From assembly GCA_947652115.1 (NCBI GenBank), contig OX393573.1, forward strand, positions 2,122,857 through 2,186,856: a stretch of DNA of 64,000 bases, in the 5' to 3' direction. Under the pieces are notes generated by a model. It saw nothing but the letters and a program-made list of their open reading frames with translations, searched no databases and was not told the origin of the DNA. Source of the DNA: Blastomussa wellsi. Lineage: Eukaryota; Cnidaria; Anthozoa; Scleractinia; Plerogyridae. The translations under genes were made by a program, and so were the position numbers. Below are positions 62,001-64,000 of the stretch, one piece after another (positions within the stretch are counted from its first letter, which is position 1; the number at the start of each line of letters is the position of its first letter).

Positions 62001-62902
62001 GAAGGTTTTTTGCTTTCCCTTTATTGTTCTGTTCGTGGGTTCCAAGCTCAGTTCCTTCCTATTCTTTTGAGGAAGTGGCGACGAGACGTACGGGTTAGAT
62101 TTTTTTCCTTCAGTTTTCTTTATAAAATGTATTCTTCATGATTTCTTATGCTATAAATGTAGTCTCTGTTATTCATAGCAAGTCCTCACAGGTTGGGGAC
62201 AGGGAGACTGGAGGGATGTGGAAACTGATAATCGGCCTGAAAATTCATCTAGAATAGTTAAGTAATAACCAATAACACAATCTCTATAAATGCTTGAGTG
62301 CCGAATAATGCATCTATCAATGTTAAGCCATACGGGCGAGGGGTCAGGCATGGGGGTGGGGATTTTGACATTTTCTGTGAAAAAATGAGTCATATTCCCC
62401 ACCCCTGTACAACATAATTGGTTGAAGGTATCAAAATCCCCCACTAAACCACTACCCAAGATGGTGGCCATGTCAAAATTCCCAATCAAAATCCCCACTC
62501 TGGGGACAAACTTCACAGTCAAAATCCCGTGGGACAGCCCGACCGTCCACCAACCCCCCCCCCCCCCCCCCCCAATGGTATTTTTGTTAGAGTTCCCTAA
62601 AACAATCTCCCTGCTTTATTTTTTCCACTCATAGTATTTTATTCTTTTGGACTTTCTTTCATTTAAATTAAGTATTTCTACGTTTCATTCGATTGCATAC
62701 GTGCAGAACCAGACGTAAACATAAGCTTAATTTTAATATGTGCGACTCAAATCCCGAACTCACCCGCCTTCAAAACAGCCCATTGCTCCTTGTCCACGCG
62801 GCAATCCTCGAACTCGACTCCGGCGATTATAAAAGCGAGTCGGATGAATTCTCCACGTCCTCGAGCTGGGAAATAAATAAGCTTGTACGACGTTTCAGCC
62901 AT
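59098..62902 (-). CDS. Sigma-class glutathione S-transferase, 5 exons, 220 aa
   Basis: Five - strand exons with GT-AG boundaries join in frame: 62764-62902, 61352-61468, 60620-60735, 59917-60027 and 59098-59277 (stop TAA at 59098-59100). The N-terminal thioredoxin-like half begins MAETSYKLIYFPARGRGEF. Tyr10 is the expected catalytic residue. Trp41, GQLP (53-56) and QS (73-74) match the glutathione-binding site. The rest is the all-helical C-terminal domain, with the family's late segment YADISFFNFM. Length and order match sigma GSTs and the related hematopoietic prostaglandin D synthase. The enzyme conjugates glutathione to electrophiles or isomerises prostanoid-type substrates in the cytosol; which applies cannot be told. 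No frameshift, stop or missing key residue was seen. Introns are rich in small repeats. A truncated relative lies downstream at 56845-56989. Confidence 0.93.
59445..59589. mobile_element. Fold-back (long inverted repeat) element in GST intron 4
   Basis: GACCAAGC at 59445 and GCTTGGTC ending at 59589 are the outer ends. Inside, GATGGCTGGATATTG pairs with CAATATCCAGCCATC, and the TTTTTGTGTGTGTTTATGG stretch pairs with CCATATACACACAAAAA. Only about 20 bases (around CTGAGACGAAGTCGAGGT) remain as a loop. Most of the element can fold into one hairpin. No ORF inside; no clear target duplication. Confidence 0.8.
59601..59795. repeat. Degenerate CAAT/CAGT/GATC tetranucleotide repeat
   Basis: Runs of AATC, GATC, CAGT and CAGG units in GST intron 4, directly after the fold-back element. 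They yield a meaningless frame rich in Gln-Ser-Val. Mutational drift between related tetramers along the run is evident. Confidence 0.92.
60139..60157. repeat. G19 homopolymer
   Basis: Nineteen consecutive Gs in GST intron 3, followed by TA and then the CAGGGG terminus of a MITE. Length is likely unstable and hard to sequence. Confidence 0.9.
60160..60329. mobile_element. 170-bp hAT-like MITE in GST intron 3
   Basis: CAGGGGTTTCAAAA (60160-60173) and TTTTGAAACCCCTG (60316-60329) are perfect 14-bp inverted termini. Termini starting CAGGG are typical of hAT elements. No 8-bp flanking repeat is visible; the left flank is the G19 run, which may have overwritten it by slippage. No ORF inside. Confidence 0.7.
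60736..61351. other. GST intron 2
   Basis: AT-rich intron with T runs and ACATGTAC-type sequence near 61028. Frames crossing it have no recognisable content. No repeat structure beyond this was seen. Confidence 0.5.
61469..62763. other. GST intron 1, with dispersed-repeat-like blocks
   Basis: Long first intron. About 61730-61900 holds a GC-rich block (GGGGGTGGGGGCGGGGAGCG) followed by AGACTGCAAACAGTCT, a hairpin. About 62330-62530 is rich in AAAATCCCC/GGGGATTTTGAC words of alternating orientation, likely a decayed dispersed repeat. No exon is supported. Confidence 0.4.
62554..62573. repeat. C20 homopolymer
   Basis: Twenty consecutive Cs in GST intron 1, about 190 bp from exon 1. On the transcribed sense strand of the gene this is a G20 run. 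Confidence 0.9.
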
Positions 62903-62948
62903 GATTCACGCACTGCTCACCGCGGTCTTGTAAAAGGAATAAAAGTGT

Positions 62949-62958
62949 GTCACGTGAC
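62949..62958 (-). promoter_or_regulatory. GTCACGTGAC E-box in the GST proximal promoter
   Basis: A perfect 10-bp palindrome with core CACGTG lies 47 bases upstream of the GST start codon. This extended form is the preferred site of USF/MiT-TFE type bHLH-zip factors in animals. Whether it is used here is inference. No TATA box was seen. Confidence 0.4.
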
Positions 62959-63489
62959 AAGTCGCGTGGCATGGAGATGGGGGAGGAATTGGGGGAGGGC
63001 GGGTACTGTGAGAAATGTGTAACGCAAGTAAATTTTCGTCACGCAGTCGCAACGGAGGGACTGAGGGGTGCTAAAAGTAGGACTTTTTTATTGATACGTA
63101 ACTAAAAATTCACGAAAAGATGTTCAGTGTTAAGTCTGAGTCCTTATTGTGAGATCGGCAATGTGAACCGGGTAGTCTCTGCAGGCCCGTAGGCGTTTTT
63201 TTTTCATCCTTCGGGAGGGTGCGATCCAACTTTTGTTACAGTCAAGGAAAATACATTTTTTGGGTTGCTCAAACTTGATTATGACTGTATTTCTGCTCTA
63301 AAATGCGGCGTTTAGTCTAGGGCGGCGTTAATTGAATGAATTGGCTCGATATCCACGTTAAGTTCGCATTTAGGTGCATGTTTTCATATCATACTGCTTT
63401 CAAAACGGACGAAATGCAGTCTCAGACAACCTAATTTTCAAATTTTCCGACGTTGACTGGTTTTAAAGAAAATAAAAGCTAACAAAACC
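62959..63489. other. Upstream flank of the GST gene
   Basis: No gene seen. The first 100 bases are G-rich on the + strand (GGGGGAGGAATTGGGGGAGG) and could be part of a CpG-poor promoter; the rest is unique sequence. Confidence 0.4.
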
Positions 63490-63671
63490 GGCCGGAAGTA
63501 AAATACGATGGACTTCTAACGTTGAGTTATATTAAGCATCCTCGTACTCAGCGTGCTCGTTCTCTTTGACCAGCGGTCGGGAAACGAGCCGCCTTGGAAA
63601 AATAACGGATTTACGGTCCCTACCTTTGAAAAGCTTGGCCCAACGAACGCCATGGTATTTTACTTCCGGCC
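63490..63671. mobile_element. 182-bp inverted-repeat element (MITE-like)
   Basis: GGCCGGAAGTAAAATAC (63490-63506) and GTATTTTACTTCCGGCC (63655-63671) are perfect 17-bp inverted copies. Pairing extends inward (GATGG with CCATG, one mismatch) and partly outward (AAAAC with TTTTA). No coding capacity and no clear target duplication. A 69-codon frame at 63553-63762 crosses the right terminus and is taken as chance. Confidence 0.65.
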
Positions 63672-63762
63672 AATTTTATTGTCTGTCGAAACCAATCAAA
63701 ATCGATCCGATCCTGAAATAGAACTTTCGAGAGTTTCTTGTTTTGTCAAGCCTGTAATGTAA

Positions 63763-63906
63763 GGAACAAAGACTCGAGGTACGAGATTGTGGGCCCTAGG
63801 GACGCGCCGTTTAACAGGAAGTCCGATATTTTCGGACTCAGAGTCGGATCTTTCCGCTGGCCAAGGAAACGAAGAGGCTGAATGGGAAAGTATGAGGGTG
63901 AGGTGA
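63763..63906 (+). CDS. Possible exon of an unknown gene at the window edge
   Basis: A frame open after TAA (63760-63762) encodes an acidic stretch with FSDSESDLSAG and EEAEWESMR and then meets GTGAGG at 63898, a good donor, just before a stop at 63904. There is no start codon in phase. Acidic Ser/Asp/Glu runs occur at the N-terminus of many nuclear and transposase-derived proteins, but nothing here identifies one. Weak evidence. Confidence 0.12.
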   Translation, partial: GTKTRGTRLWALGTRRLTGSPIFSDSESDLSAGQGNEEAEWESMRVR

Positions 63907-64000
63907 CATTTTTTTTAATTTTATGAACTGCAGAAAATGAGTCTTGCGAGAGGTCGATTTATGTACGGTGGCCTGGAGGGGACATCGACTTCTTTTTTCC

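Noticed and set aside
62169..62522. 117-codon - strand frame in GST intron 1
   Set aside because: It lies in a block of alternating GGGGATTTTGAC-type words and looks like repeat-derived sequence.
63898..63943. Intron linking the edge exon to AAAATGAGTCTTGCG at 63944
   Set aside because: An intron of about 45 bases would be far shorter than any other in this window.

Overview
The window looks like part of an intron-rich animal genome, most likely a stony coral or another anthozoan. The basis is multi-exon genes with GT-AG introns, a sigma-class glutathione S-transferase (GST) gene, many short terminal-inverted-repeat elements and LINE fragments. Placement to species is not possible from the sequence alone. 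I see no bacterial operons, CRISPR arrays, rRNA or tRNA.

Bases 1-46779 are one uninterrupted head-to-tail satellite array: 115 complete units of about 405 bp plus a truncated one. Each unit is an asymmetric dimer of two related halves (A, 228 bp, and B, 177 bp). Above that level are several nested higher-order repeats, visible as shared private variants. The array carries no reading frame of useful length and no inserted mobile element. It ends at a run of exactly 200 N (46780-46979), so the true edge of the array and its full length are not in the assembly.

From 46980 to about 52870 lies a 13-exon gene on the + strand. Its exons join in frame into a 345-residue protein with SDS22-like leucine-rich repeats, preceded by a 24-codon upstream ORF. 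From about 53170 to 54600 is a small cluster of virus-like or Polinton-like debris: a truncated phospholipase A2-like capsid domain, an 85-residue acidic ORF with its own TATA box, and a short cysteine-containing ORF broken by a stop codon. Each of the last two is followed by short repeats. A tandem duplication, a hairpin containing an E-box and a 430-bp TCGTAG microsatellite follow.

From 56845 to 62902 there are two GST loci on the - strand. One is a complete five-exon sigma-class GST of 220 residues (59098-62902). The other is a lone first exon of a second GST (56845-56989) for which no further exons are visible. The introns and flanks here are full of small elements: an 8-bp-TSD MITE, a fold-back element, a hAT-like MITE beside a G19 run, LINE 3' ends and tetranucleotide repeats. 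The last kilobase is the upstream flank of the GST gene and holds another inverted-repeat element.

All similarity statements come from recognising motifs by eye; no database search was possible.
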